DNA of 64,000 nucleotides, from assembly GCF_008329565.1 (NCBI RefSeq), contig NZ_NPKT01000011.1, positions 112,542 to 176,541 of the forward strand, in the 5' to 3' direction. Made by a program: the position numbers and the translations under genes. The notes under the pieces were generated by a model. The model was not told where the DNA came from and made no database searches. It saw only the letters and a list, made by a program, of their open reading frames with translations. Below, piece after piece: positions 28,053 through 36,034 of this stretch. Positions within the stretch are counted from its first letter, which is position 1, and each line of letters starts with the position of its first letter. Source of the stretch: Mycolicibacterium sp. P1-5 (GTDB taxonomy: Bacteria > Actinomycetota > Actinomycetes > Mycobacteriales > Mycobacteriaceae).

Positions 28053-29212
28053 GTCAAGGACCGCTGGACAATCCCCAACAGTCGTACAAAGTCGTTGTAT
28101 GGGCGACGGGCCGCGTCGGGCGGTTGGCCATCCGCGCGATCGCCGACCGCCCCAACTTCGACCTAGTGGGGGTGTGGGTGCACTCGGAGTCCAAGGACGG
28201 CGAGGACGCCGGCACGCTCGCCGGCATCGATCGGCTGGGAATCGCGGCCACACGCGACCAGGACGCCATACTTGCCAGCGATGCGGACTGCATCATCTAC
28301 ACCGGGCCGGCGACCAGCCGCCCCCGCGAGGCGATCAGCGACTTCTGCCGGATCCTGGAAACGGGCAAGAACATCGTGACGACATCGGTTCCTGGCCTGG
28401 TCTATCCGCGTGGCTCGATCAAGCCGTCGACCGTACAACGAATCGTCGATGCGGCGGTGAAGGGCGGCAGCTCGATCTACTCATCGGGGATCGAGCCTGG
28501 GTTCGGCTGCGATCTCATGGTGGCCGCGATCGCGTCGATGTCCAACCGCATCTACTCGATCCGTGGCCTGGAGATCACCGACTATTCGCGCGACAACACC
28601 GCCTACGAGATGCGCGAACTGTTCGGCTTCGGCCAGCCGATGAACTACCAGGGTGGCATCACGATGCCCGGCGTCATCACCTACGGCTGGGGCGCCGCGG
28701 TCACCCTTGTCGCAGAGGCGTTGGGCGTGCAGCTCGACGAGATTCGCGAAGATCATCGGTTCGCACCGGCGCCGCGTCGGCTGGAAACACTATCGGGCGT
28801 GATCGAACCCGGCAACGTCGCCGGCGTCTGGTTCCGTTGCGTCGGTGTCCTCGACGGGGTGGACGTGATCACCATCGAACACGTAGACCGGATGGCCGAC
28901 GACGTCGCGCCAGAATGGCCGAAGAGCCGCGCCGGCGGCATCGACGGCGTGTGGCGCGTAATCATCGAAGGCGAACCGAGTTTCGACACTGAGTTCGAGA
29001 CCGGTTTCAACACCGACGAGGACTCCACTGATCACGGCCTGCTCGCAACCGGCATGCGTGCCATCAACGCAATCCCCTGGGTCTGTCATGCCGAACCCGG
29101 CCTAGTCGACGCACTGCATATACCACTCACTCCTGCGATCGGTTCGCTGCGTCCACGCAAAGACGGAATCCCGACGATAAGAGGGCATCACGACAGCCGG
29201 CTGGGGATGTAG
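28049..29212 (+). CDS. DapB-like NAD(P)-dependent reductase, copy 2
   Basis: This 387-residue paralog of the preceding gene is similar over its whole length. Shared blocks are YKVVVWATGRVGRLAIRAI, WVHSESKDGEDAGTLAGID, SSGIEPGFGCDL and LLATGMRAINAIPWVC. The nucleotide loop here is ATGRVG rather than GTGGVG, so cofactor binding may differ. ATG 28049 is coupled to copy 1 (ATGA). It probably arose by tandem duplication. The product of the pair is unknown. Confidence 0.82.
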   Translation: MSQGPLDNPQQSYKVVVWATGRVGRLAIRAIADRPNFDLVGVWVHSESKDGEDAGTLAGIDRLGIAATRDQDAILASDADCIIYTGPATSRPREAISDFCRILETGKNIVTTSVPGLVYPRGSIKPSTVQRIVDAAVKGGSSIYSSGIEPGFGCDLMVAAIASMSNRIYSIRGLEITDYSRDNTAYEMRELFGFGQPMNYQGGITMPGVITYGWGAAVTLVAEALGVQLDEIREDHRFAPAPRRLETLSGVIEPGNVAGVWFRCVGVLDGVDVITIEHVDRMADDVAPEWPKSRAGGIDGVWRVIIEGEPSFDTEFETGFNTDEDSTDHGLLATGMRAINAIPWVCHAEPGLVDALHIPLTPAIGSLRPRKDGIPTIRGHHDSRLGM

Positions 29213-29512
29213 AACATTCCGACCGACGCCGCCGCCAGGCAAGCCATGGACGCCGAAGCAGTGGCCGAGTTCGAGCGGAACGTCCTCGGGATGTATGGCC
29301 AGATGGCTCTAATTGCGGTCACGCCGCACTAAGGCTTTGTTCAGAAGTTCGAGGTGGGCGCGAAGTCGTGTGGCAGCGTGTCGAGAATGGGAAACCGAGG
29401 CGGTCGAAATAACCCTTGCCGGGTTCGACCCAGCTCAGCAGTAGCGAGCTGTGCACGGCTTCACCCGAACAACGCTGCGCCCGCCGCCCCAAACGTAAGG
29501 AAGTAGACCGGC
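29213..29512. other. Intergenic stretch with no supported gene
   Basis: Immediately after the second DapB-like stop the same frame continues open for about 39 codons to TAA 29330-29332 and could encode MDAEAVAEFERNVLGMYGQM and a short tail from ATG 29246. I recognise no family, and it may be the tail of a lost gene. The rest (29333-29512) shows nothing but the ribosome site of the next gene (AAGGAAG). Confidence 0.4.
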
Positions 29513-30688
29513 ATGAGCCAACTGAACCTCGGCGTCATCGGCGCGACTCACAAGGAGAATGAGCGCCGGCTGCCGATCCACCCGCATCATTTCGATCGAA
29601 TCAGTGCCGAGCTTCGCGGCAGGATCTATCTAGAACATGGATACGCAGAGCGCTTCGGGGTCAGCGACGGGCAACTGTCGGCTCTGGTGGCAGGAGTGCG
29701 CTCCCGCGAGGACTTGATTGCCGAGTGCGACGTCATCCTGCTGTTGAAGCCCGACGCCCGGGATCTCGTTGAACTGCGCACTGGCCAGGTGCTGTGGGGC
29801 TGGCCGCACTGCGTCCAGGACGAGGAGCTGACTCAACAGGCCCTCGACCGTCGACAGACGCTGATCGCGTTCGAAGCGATGAACTTGTGGAGTCGCGCAG
29901 GCTCGTTCAAACTGCATGTCTTCCATAAGAACAACGAGCTCGCGGGCTACTGCTCGGTTCTGCACGCGATGTCGATCGTCGGTTCGTCGGGCACCTACGG
30001 TCGCCGGCGGCGGGCCGCTGTGCTCGGCTTCGGCGCCACCGCGCGAGGCGCGGTGACTGCGTTGAGCGCACTGGGTGTACACGACGTCGACATCCTCACC
30101 AACCGCGACGTAACCGAAGTCGCGTCCCCGATTCATTCGGCCCGGATCGTGCATTTCGATCATGAGGCGAACTCCTTCGGCGGATCGCCGGCGACTTTCG
30201 CGGTAACCGAGGAGGGCAGAGTGCCGCTCGCCGGATATCTCGCCGAGCACGACATCATTGTCAACTGCGTGTTGCAGGACACCAACGCACCGCTGATCTT
30301 TCTGGACGACGACGACCTCGCCGCACTGCGCCCGAACGGTCTGATAGTCGACGTATCCTGCGATGAGGCAATGGGTTTCAGCTGGGCGCGGCCCACCTCG
30401 TTTGAGCAGCCGACGTTCGTCGTCGGCCCGAACGTCACCTACTATGCGGTCGATCACAGCCCGTCCTACCTGTGGGATTCGTCGACCTGGGAGATCAGCG
30501 AGGCGCTGCTTCCCTACCTGCCGACGGTGCTTGCCGGGAGTGACGCGTGGCAGGCCGATGAGACGGTGCGTCGGGCGATCGAAATCCTCGACGGGGCGGT
30601 GCTGAATCCGAACATCCTGTCCTTCCAAAATCGGCAAACGCACTACCCGTATGTTCGTCGGGGACCGGGCGGCCCCGAATTGGCGTAA
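29513..30688 (+). CDS. N5-(carboxyethyl)ornithine synthase-like / alanine dehydrogenase family
   Basis: The 391-residue product belongs to the AlaDH/PNT superfamily. It has an N-terminal substrate domain starting LGVIGATHKENERRLPIHPHH and a Rossmann loop AAVLGFGATARGAVTAL. The C-terminal WDSSTWEIS and Q-N-R-Q segments are characteristic of N5-(carboxyethyl)ornithine synthases, opine-type enzymes that reductively join pyruvate to ornithine. Alternatives are saccharopine- or alanine-dehydrogenase-like activities. A good ribosome site (AAGGAAG) precedes the ATG. It is followed by two very small genes on the same strand. Confidence 0.7.
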   Translation: MSQLNLGVIGATHKENERRLPIHPHHFDRISAELRGRIYLEHGYAERFGVSDGQLSALVAGVRSREDLIAECDVILLLKPDARDLVELRTGQVLWGWPHCVQDEELTQQALDRRQTLIAFEAMNLWSRAGSFKLHVFHKNNELAGYCSVLHAMSIVGSSGTYGRRRRAAVLGFGATARGAVTALSALGVHDVDILTNRDVTEVASPIHSARIVHFDHEANSFGGSPATFAVTEEGRVPLAGYLAEHDIIVNCVLQDTNAPLIFLDDDDLAALRPNGLIVDVSCDEAMGFSWARPTSFEQPTFVVGPNVTYYAVDHSPSYLWDSSTWEISEALLPYLPTVLAGSDAWQADETVRRAIEILDGAVLNPNILSFQNRQTHYPYVRRGPGGPELA

Positions 30689-30748
30689 CGTCATCAGTAT
30701 CGAGCAGCTCGGTTGCGAGCGAAAATGCTCGGCTACAAAGGAAATTCG

Positions 30749-30907
30749 ATGGCCTCGCCCACAACGTTTCGCACTCCCTACGAGATTCGTATCCAACTCG
30801 TCGCAGACACCATCAGCGCCAACTCCAAGCTGGGCAACGAGGCGGCAGGCAAACTCGCCGTACAAGTCCTGCAGGTTCTGAACGCAATCCCCGAGAAGGT
30901 GCGCTGA
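30749..30907 (+). CDS. Small protein of unknown function, 52 residues
   Basis: ATG 30749 is preceded by AAAGGA. The product begins MASPTTFRTPYEIRIQLVAD and continues as one amphipathic helix-rich chain ending LNAIPEKVR. Codon use looks coding (G/C-rich third positions). No family recognised. It lies 60 bases after the opine-dehydrogenase-like gene and 30 bases before another small gene, so the three may be one transcript. A longer in-frame start at 30713 is less likely. Confidence 0.55.
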   Translation: MASPTTFRTPYEIRIQLVADTISANSKLGNEAAGKLAVQVLQVLNAIPEKVR

Positions 30908-30937
30908 GCGACGGCCCGGCTGGTCTGGAGAGTTCCT

Positions 30938-31081
30938 ATGACCGTTACCGTGACTCTTGCCGACGGCGGGATCGACAAATACATGCGGTTCGGTGACAGC
31001 TACATCAAGCACAATGACGGCTCTTTGGACGTGACGCGGGGCGGCGCAAAGGACGCGCATCGCTACGAGCCGGGGGAGTAG
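30938..31081 (+). CDS. Small protein of unknown function, 47 residues, possibly truncated
   Basis: ATG 30938 to TAG 31081 encodes MTVTVTLADGGIDKYMRFGD with a short beta-strand-rich continuation. A TGGAGAG ribosome-site-like stretch precedes it. Beyond the TAG the same frame runs on as THVDGDHQRFKRRGLWR to a TGA at 31133-31135. A W codon (TGG) changed to TAG would explain this. It is either a complete tiny protein or one cut short by a nonsense mutation. No function can be given. Confidence 0.45.
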   Translation: MTVTVTLADGGIDKYMRFGDSYIKHNDGSLDVTRGGAKDAHRYEPGE

Positions 31082-31171
31082 ACGCACGTCGACGGCGATC
31101 ACCAGAGATTTAAGAGGCGCGGCCTCTGGCGCTGAGCGTGGCGTGCTCCTCTTGAATGCGCAAGGGTAGCT

Positions 31172-31610
31172 TTAGGTATCGACCGGCGCCCGCGATGAAG
31201 GACGCAGATAGTTGAGCGCGAGAAGCGTTATCTCGTCCAGAAATTCGTCGCGACTGATCGAAGGCTGGTCGATGATGTAGCGACCGTGAGCTGCTCGCGG
31301 TTGAGGGTCAGGTAGGCCAACGTCAGCTCGCCGATGCGCTGCTCGAACGCGGCCAACTTGTTCGCCGCTCCCAGCCGCGGGGTGTGCTCCATGACCGCGC
31401 GCAGGAACTCGGGATGCACGTCCAGCGCATCGAGCAGGGCGGCGATGGTGGCCCGGACGTAGTCGGGCGCGGGTTCGTTGAGTCGTTCAGCCACCGCTGT
31501 GGCGATGCGCGCGGACAGCGTATCGCTGTAGCGGTCGAGAATGTGCGGCGGGGTCCCAAGCCTGTAGAGCGTGTCATTGAAACGCGAGTTGAATGTGAGT
31601 AAAAACTGGT
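31172..31610 (-). pseudogene. TetR regulator remnant: C-terminal domain with a frameshift
   Basis: Reading minus strand, one frame gives FNDTLYRLGTPPHILDRYSD...VAERLNEPAPDYVRATIAAL...LAYLTLNREQ. A second frame then gives IIDQPSISRDEFLDEITLLA...RAPVDT and a stop at 31174-31172. Joined, they form a normal TetR ligand-binding domain. The N-terminal HTH is absent: the sequence upstream has a stop and runs into the start of the divergent MpaB-like gene. So the gene has lost its 5' end and suffered a frameshift near 31270-31285. Confidence 0.6.
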
Positions 31611-31624
31611 GTCAACATGCCTGT

Positions 31625-32554
31625 ATGGCCTCATACGCCGAGTTGGGGCCGGACTCGCTGTTGTGGCGGTGGGCCGGCGATATGCGGATCGCGTTCGAGG
31701 GCGGCACCGCTGGACTGCTCCAGACCATGCATCCTGCGATCGGCCAGGGACTCATCGACCACTCGGACTTCTTCAACGACCCCGTCGACCGCGTTTTCCG
31801 GTCGTTGCCGGGCATTCTCGGAACGGTCTACGACGGCCCCAAGGCCGCCGCGACGGGTATGCAGGTACGCGACTTCCACCGCGAGATCAAAGGGACGCTC
31901 CCGGACGGCCAGCGCTATCACGCGTTGAATCCCGATACCTTCTGGTGGGCGCATGCCACCTTTCAGCGCATGGTCGACCGCGTCGGAAACTATTGGGAGG
32001 CAAGGCCGCTCAATGCACGGGATGGCGAACAACTGTACCTCGAGGGCTGCGAATGGTATCGCCGCTACGGCATGACCGACACCGTGCTGCCGCCGGACCG
32101 CGCCGCCTTCGAAGCAGAATTCGACCGTTACTGCCGCGAAGTACTGCAGCCCAATCCGGCGTCGGACTATCTGATCGAGTACATCAAGCGGCCGGCGATC
32201 CCCGACATGAGCGCCTCGCGGCAATGCCCTGCACACCCGCGGCTTCGTCCACTGACCGATTTGCTGCTGCCCACCCTTCCGGTGCGTGCGGCGCTGGCAC
32301 CCCCGATGCGCCTGGTCATCTTTGGTGGACTGCCGCCGATAGTGCGCCGGCGTTTCGCGATCAGGTGGACCCGCCGGCACGAGCGTGCCTATCGCACCGT
32401 CCGCACCACCATCGCGCGCGCCTGGCCGCTGATCCCGGCATCGCTGGCGTGGCACCCGGCCGCTCGGGCCGGATGGCTCAAGCAAACCGGTCGCGTGCCC
32501 AGTCCGAGTGCCGTCGGCCGAGGTCCCAAACCCGCACTCCGACAAGGCCGCTGA
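31625..32554 (+). CDS. DUF2236 / MpaB-type oxygenase family protein
   Basis: The 309-residue product opens LLWRWAGDMRIAFEGGTAGL and has QTMHPAIGQGLIDHSDF, HALNPDTFWWAHATF and EYWxx-like helices. These are features of the latex-clearing-protein/MpaB fold, in which a conserved histidine set binds heme b. The first His (MHP) and WWAH are candidate ligands. Many mycobacterial members have unknown substrates. I chose ATG 31625; GTG 31571 and 31595 are possible. A broken TetR gene sits just upstream on the opposite strand. A second, different DUF2236 gene lies at 46563. Confidence 0.78.
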   Translation: MASYAELGPDSLLWRWAGDMRIAFEGGTAGLLQTMHPAIGQGLIDHSDFFNDPVDRVFRSLPGILGTVYDGPKAAATGMQVRDFHREIKGTLPDGQRYHALNPDTFWWAHATFQRMVDRVGNYWEARPLNARDGEQLYLEGCEWYRRYGMTDTVLPPDRAAFEAEFDRYCREVLQPNPASDYLIEYIKRPAIPDMSASRQCPAHPRLRPLTDLLLPTLPVRAALAPPMRLVIFGGLPPIVRRRFAIRWTRRHERAYRTVRTTIARAWPLIPASLAWHPAARAGWLKQTGRVPSPSAVGRGPKPALRQGR

Positions 32555-32665
32555 CCATCCGTGCGATTCACCACCATGACACGACGGTTAGTCTCAGCAC
32601 CAGCTGCCCGAGCATTGCGAAACCTGGGAATGGGCGGATAGTCCGGTGGTCGGCGCTAGCATTCG

Positions 32666-33124
32666 ATGATGCGACTCGACCATGTGGTCTTGTGGACCGC
32701 GGATGCGGCCACGGCCATGGACTTCTACACGCGAGTCGTCGGGCTCGATCCCGTCCGCTTCGACGAATTCCGGGCCGGCGAGGCGCCGTTTCCCAGCGTG
32801 CGGGTTTCGGACGACTCGATCATCGACTTGTCGTCGGTCGACAATGCCTCGGGTACCGAGACCATGACTCACGTAGGTGGGAGCGCCGGACACCGGGTAA
32901 ACCACGTCTGTCTGGCGATGACCAGGGCTGAGTACGACGCGCTCGACCAACGCCTGCAGGCCGAGGGCATCGACACCAGCGCCCGACTCGCCCCCACCTA
33001 CGGAGCCCGAGGGTGGGGCCCCGAAGGCATGTATTTCCCAGACCCCGACGGCAACGTCATCGAAGTTCGTTACTACGACGACCAGTGGCGGAAGGGAGAG
33101 CCGACGCGTGTGGAAGGCTCCTAG
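32666..33124 (+). CDS. VOC-fold (glyoxalase/bleomycin resistance-like) protein
   Basis: This is a 152-residue single VOC unit pair. It opens RLDHVVLWTADAATAMDFYT with the first-metal-ligand His and a typical FYTRVVGLDPV turn. HRVNHVCLAM and MYFPDPDGNVIEVRYY supply the second His and Glu. The conserved DPDGN-x-IE end makes the family secure; the substrate is not. Its last 17 bases overlap the next gene. Confidence 0.85.
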   Translation: MMRLDHVVLWTADAATAMDFYTRVVGLDPVRFDEFRAGEAPFPSVRVSDDSIIDLSSVDNASGTETMTHVGGSAGHRVNHVCLAMTRAEYDALDQRLQAEGIDTSARLAPTYGARGWGPEGMYFPDPDGNVIEVRYYDDQWRKGEPTRVEGS

Positions 33125-33704
33125 GACAGCGGCCGGTGTGGGTGGAGTTCTGGCACTGGTGGCGCTGTCAGCCGGCTGCAACGGCAACTCGAAGTCGCCG
33201 CCGCCGGCGTCGGGCTCATCATCGTCGGGTAGTAGCGCCCCGGCGCCGAATTCGGGGCAGCCGATCGATTACACCAAATTGTTGATCAAAGCCACCGACA
33301 TCGAGGCGCCGCTGAGCTTTACGGCGGCTCCGCCAGTTCTGAACCCGCATGGCAAGCCGGGCGCGGCGATCACTTTCAGCGGTCCGGAGAATTCCCGGGT
33401 CATCACCGACACTGTCTTGGTCTTCCCAGATCCCACCGCCGCGGCAGGTGCACTTGAGGCAGCGAAGAGCGCACTGGGCAACTCGGTGAAGGGGACGCCC
33501 GAACCCGCGAATGTCGGCACCGGCGGTACGACAGTCGAGGGGGACTCGCCTGACAAATCCAAAGGGAAGACAGTATTGCTCTTCACCGAGGGAAGAGCGT
33601 TCGTCACGCTCGACTTCGACGCTCCCGCCGGGTTGTTCCCGCCCCCGGAATTCGTCACCCAGCTCGGTCAAAAACAAGCCACTGCGATCAAGAACGGCCT
33701 TTAG
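33108..33704 (+). CDS. Putative lipoprotein
   Basis: The 198-residue exported protein has a signal peptide with lipobox LSAGC (Cys at about residue 24). A low-complexity Ser/Pro/Gly linker follows, then one globular domain (DYTKLLIKATDIEAPLSFTA through EFVTQLGQKQATAIKNGL). The pattern resembles mycobacterial Lpq-type lipoproteins of unknown function. It starts at GTG 33108, overlapping the VOC gene by 17 bases. Its stop overlaps the convergent GntR stop by four bases. Confidence 0.8.
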   Translation: MWKAPRTAAGVGGVLALVALSAGCNGNSKSPPPASGSSSSGSSAPAPNSGQPIDYTKLLIKATDIEAPLSFTAAPPVLNPHGKPGAAITFSGPENSRVITDTVLVFPDPTAAAGALEAAKSALGNSVKGTPEPANVGTGGTTVEGDSPDKSKGKTVLLFTEGRAFVTLDFDAPAGLFPPPEFVTQLGQKQATAIKNGL

Positions 33705-34363
33705 CGCCCGGCTGGAAGCTCACCGATGATTTCGTCGAGGAAGTGCCCGGCTTCCCGCCCGGCGCGCTCGGCGTCCCGCTCGGCGATGGCGTCGATCAGT
33801 CCGCAGTGCCCGACGTCATGCATGGTGCTGGTGATCGCCACGCTCTCGGTGACGGCTTCGGTCAAACCCTGGTACAGCTCGATGAGGATTTCGTTGTGAG
33901 ATGCGCGGACCACGGCGAAATGCAGGCGCGCGTCGGCGAGGGAGAACTCGGCGCGGCCGCCGCCGCGTAAGGAGTCGCGATGGGCGAGCAGGTGCCGCAG
34001 TTCGGCGATGTCGTCGTCGGTGCGGGCCGTGGCCGCCAGTCGCGCCCCTTCGACCTCGAGGCAGCGGCGCACTTGCAACACCTCGCGCAGCCTCGACCCG
34101 CACATCCGGCTCAGCGCGCCCGAGATTTCGCTGGTGGCCCGGACATACGTGCCGTCGCCGCGGCGGACTTCCAGAATGCCGCTGTGGGCCAGCGCGCGTA
34201 CGGCTTCCCGCACGGTGTTGCGGCCGACGCCCAGCGCCGTCGCCAGGCCGGACTCGGTCGGGATGCGGGTGCCGACCGGCCATTCACCCGACGTGATCGA
34301 CTGTCGCAACTGGGCGATGGCATGGTCGACGAGCCCGGACGGGCGTGCGGCGGCTAACGGCAT
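33701..34363 (-). CDS. GntR family regulator, FadR/FCD subgroup
   Basis: The product is 220 residues. The N-terminal winged helix is GTRIPTESGLATALGVGRNTVREAVRALAHSGILEVRRGDGTYV. The C-terminal all-helical FCD ligand domain includes the metal-binding-type D-x-x-x-H (DARLHFAVV). It is divergent from the MFS gene by 47 bases with a symmetric element in the gap, so it probably controls that transporter. The ligand is unknown, often an organic acid in this subgroup. Confidence 0.9.
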   Translation of the reverse strand: MPLAAARPSGLVDHAIAQLRQSITSGEWPVGTRIPTESGLATALGVGRNTVREAVRALAHSGILEVRRGDGTYVRATSEISGALSRMCGSRLREVLQVRRCLEVEGARLAATARTDDDIAELRHLLAHRDSLRGGGRAEFSLADARLHFAVVRASHNEILIELYQGLTEAVTESVAITSTMHDVGHCGLIDAIAERDAERAGREAGHFLDEIIGELPAGR

Positions 34364-34376
34364 CGAAAACCCTTTT

Positions 34377-34393
34377 CATCCGATCATGGGATG
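34377..34393. promoter_or_regulatory. Candidate GntR operator CATCC-N7-GGATG
   Basis: A short perfect inverted repeat lies in the 47-base gap between the divergent GntR and MFS genes. The position is right for a shared operator; the arms are only five bases, so chance cannot be excluded. Confidence 0.35.
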
Positions 34394-34410
34394 TATGACA
34401 CGATAGCGCG

Positions 34411-35631
34411 GTGAGCCGCTATGAGCGCGACCTGTCCCTCGAACTGGACGGCGCCGTGGAAGTGCCGTCCGGTGAGCGCGTCGCTGCCGGAGCAGTGCTC
34501 ATCGTCGCGGTCGTGCTCACCGCAGTGAACCTACGTCCCGCTGTCACCAGCGTCGGGCCGGTGCTCGGTGATATGCAGCGCGCCCTCGGTGCGTCGGCGG
34601 TATGGGCCGGTGTGCTGACGACGTTGCCCGGGTTGTGCTTTGCCGGAGCGGGTTTGGCGTCGGCGGCGCTGTCCCGCCGATTGGGTGTCGGCCGCTCCAT
34701 CAGTCTGGCCTTGGCCACGTTGATCGTGGGGCTGCTGGTCCGCGTGCTCGACGGACCGTATGTGGTGATCGGTGGAACCTTGGTGGCGACGGCGGGGATC
34801 GCCGTCATCAACGTCCTGATCCCGGTGGTGATCAAACAATCGTTTCCCGCCCGGCTCGGCTTGATGACCGGCATCTACACCGCAGCACTGCAGGGCGGTG
34901 GCGCGCTGGGCTCAGCCGTCACGCCACCTCTGGAGAACATCTATGGCGGCTGGCGGCCGGCGCTGGGTGCATGGGCCATGCTGGCCGTTGTGGCGCTGGT
35001 GATCTGGCTCATCGCCGCGCGCCGCGTCGAAAGTCCCGCCGACTCGGCTGAATCAGGAGCGCGCCGGTCGCTGATTCGTAATCCATTGGCGTGGACCGTA
35101 ACGCTGTTCTTCGGAACACAGTCGCTGCTGGCATACATCATGATGGGCTGGCTGCCGGAAGTGTTCATCGACAGCGGGGTCGACAAGACCTCCGCGGGCC
35201 TGCTCGTCGGACTGCTTTCGGTGATCGCCGTGCCCATCAGCCTCGTCCTCGCGCCGATGGCAGCCCGTTCAGCGCATCAAAGCGGCTGGATCGCCGCCCT
35301 CGGGGTGTGCGGCTTCACCGGTGTCGTCGGGCTGCTGGTCGCCCCGGACTTCAGCCCGCTGCTGTGGAGTGTGTTGGTCGGCATCGGTATGAGCGTATTT
35401 TCGTTGGCCCTGACCGTGATTGCGTTGCGGGCGCGTACGCCCGAGGACACCGTGCAGCTCTCGGCCATGGCGCAGGGCTTCGGATATCTGTTGGCCGGCA
35501 TCGGCCCGTTCCTGTTCGGCACGCTCCACGATGTGACCGGAAACTGGACAGTCCCCTGGATGATGGTGCTCGGTGTGTACGCGGTACAGATCCTGCTCGG
35601 CGTGTTGGCCGGTCGCAACCGCTACGTATGA
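34411..35631 (+). CDS. MFS transporter, CynX/NimT family
   Basis: The 406-residue inner-membrane protein has about twelve hydrophobic segments. The early NLRPAVTSVGPVLGDMQRAL sequence is typical of the CynX/NimT group (cyanate, 2-nitroimidazole and related transporters). It starts at GTG 34411. It is controlled, by inference, by the divergent GntR regulator. The substrate is not predictable. The gene is followed directly by a fragment of a different MFS protein. Confidence 0.88.
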   Translation: MSRYERDLSLELDGAVEVPSGERVAAGAVLIVAVVLTAVNLRPAVTSVGPVLGDMQRALGASAVWAGVLTTLPGLCFAGAGLASAALSRRLGVGRSISLALATLIVGLLVRVLDGPYVVIGGTLVATAGIAVINVLIPVVIKQSFPARLGLMTGIYTAALQGGGALGSAVTPPLENIYGGWRPALGAWAMLAVVALVIWLIAARRVESPADSAESGARRSLIRNPLAWTVTLFFGTQSLLAYIMMGWLPEVFIDSGVDKTSAGLLVGLLSVIAVPISLVLAPMAARSAHQSGWIAALGVCGFTGVVGLLVAPDFSPLLWSVLVGIGMSVFSLALTVIALRARTPEDTVQLSAMAQGFGYLLAGIGPFLFGTLHDVTGNWTVPWMMVLGVYAVQILLGVLAGRNRYV

Positions 35632-36034
35632 GTCACCCGAGAGGCTCGGTGGCATCCTGGCATCGGTCATCGGTACCGCCGGCATCGTGGTGGGCGTTGT
35701 CACCGGGCAGCTGAGCATCATGATCATCGGGCAGGCAATCGCGGGTGCCGGCTTCGGTGCGTCGTTCACCGCTGCCTTGCGATTGGTCATGCCGCGGGCC
35801 ACCGAGCACGAACGGGCCGGGTTGGCGGCCGCGATCTATCTCGTCTCCTACATCGCGTTCGGCGTGCCGATGGTGCTCGCGGGACAGGCGACCGGCGCGT
35901 ACGGGACGGTGCCGACGGTCGTCTGGTTCGGGGTGGTCGCGTGTGCGCTGGCGCTGCTTGGGTTGCGCCGCACCAAACCACCACATTGGAAACAACGACC
36001 AGATCGAATGGCGCCACGCCGTAGGCTCCAGTGA
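35630..36034 (+). pseudogene. C-terminal fragment of a second MFS transporter
   Basis: From the stop of the intact transporter, another frame stays open and encodes RLGGILASVIGTAGIVVGVV, QAIAGAGFGASFTAALRL, then PRATEHERAGLAAAIYLVSY and further hydrophobic segments. These look like about four terminal membrane helices of a DHA-type MFS protein. No start codon, ribosome site or N-terminal two thirds exist, so it is a deletion remnant. It ends at the start of the hydrolase gene. Confidence 0.6.

Noticed and set aside
29630..31102. 490-codon minus frame opposite the opine-dehydrogenase-like gene
   Set aside because: Composition is shadow-like and no family is recognised. The plus-strand gene has clear motifs and a ribosome site.
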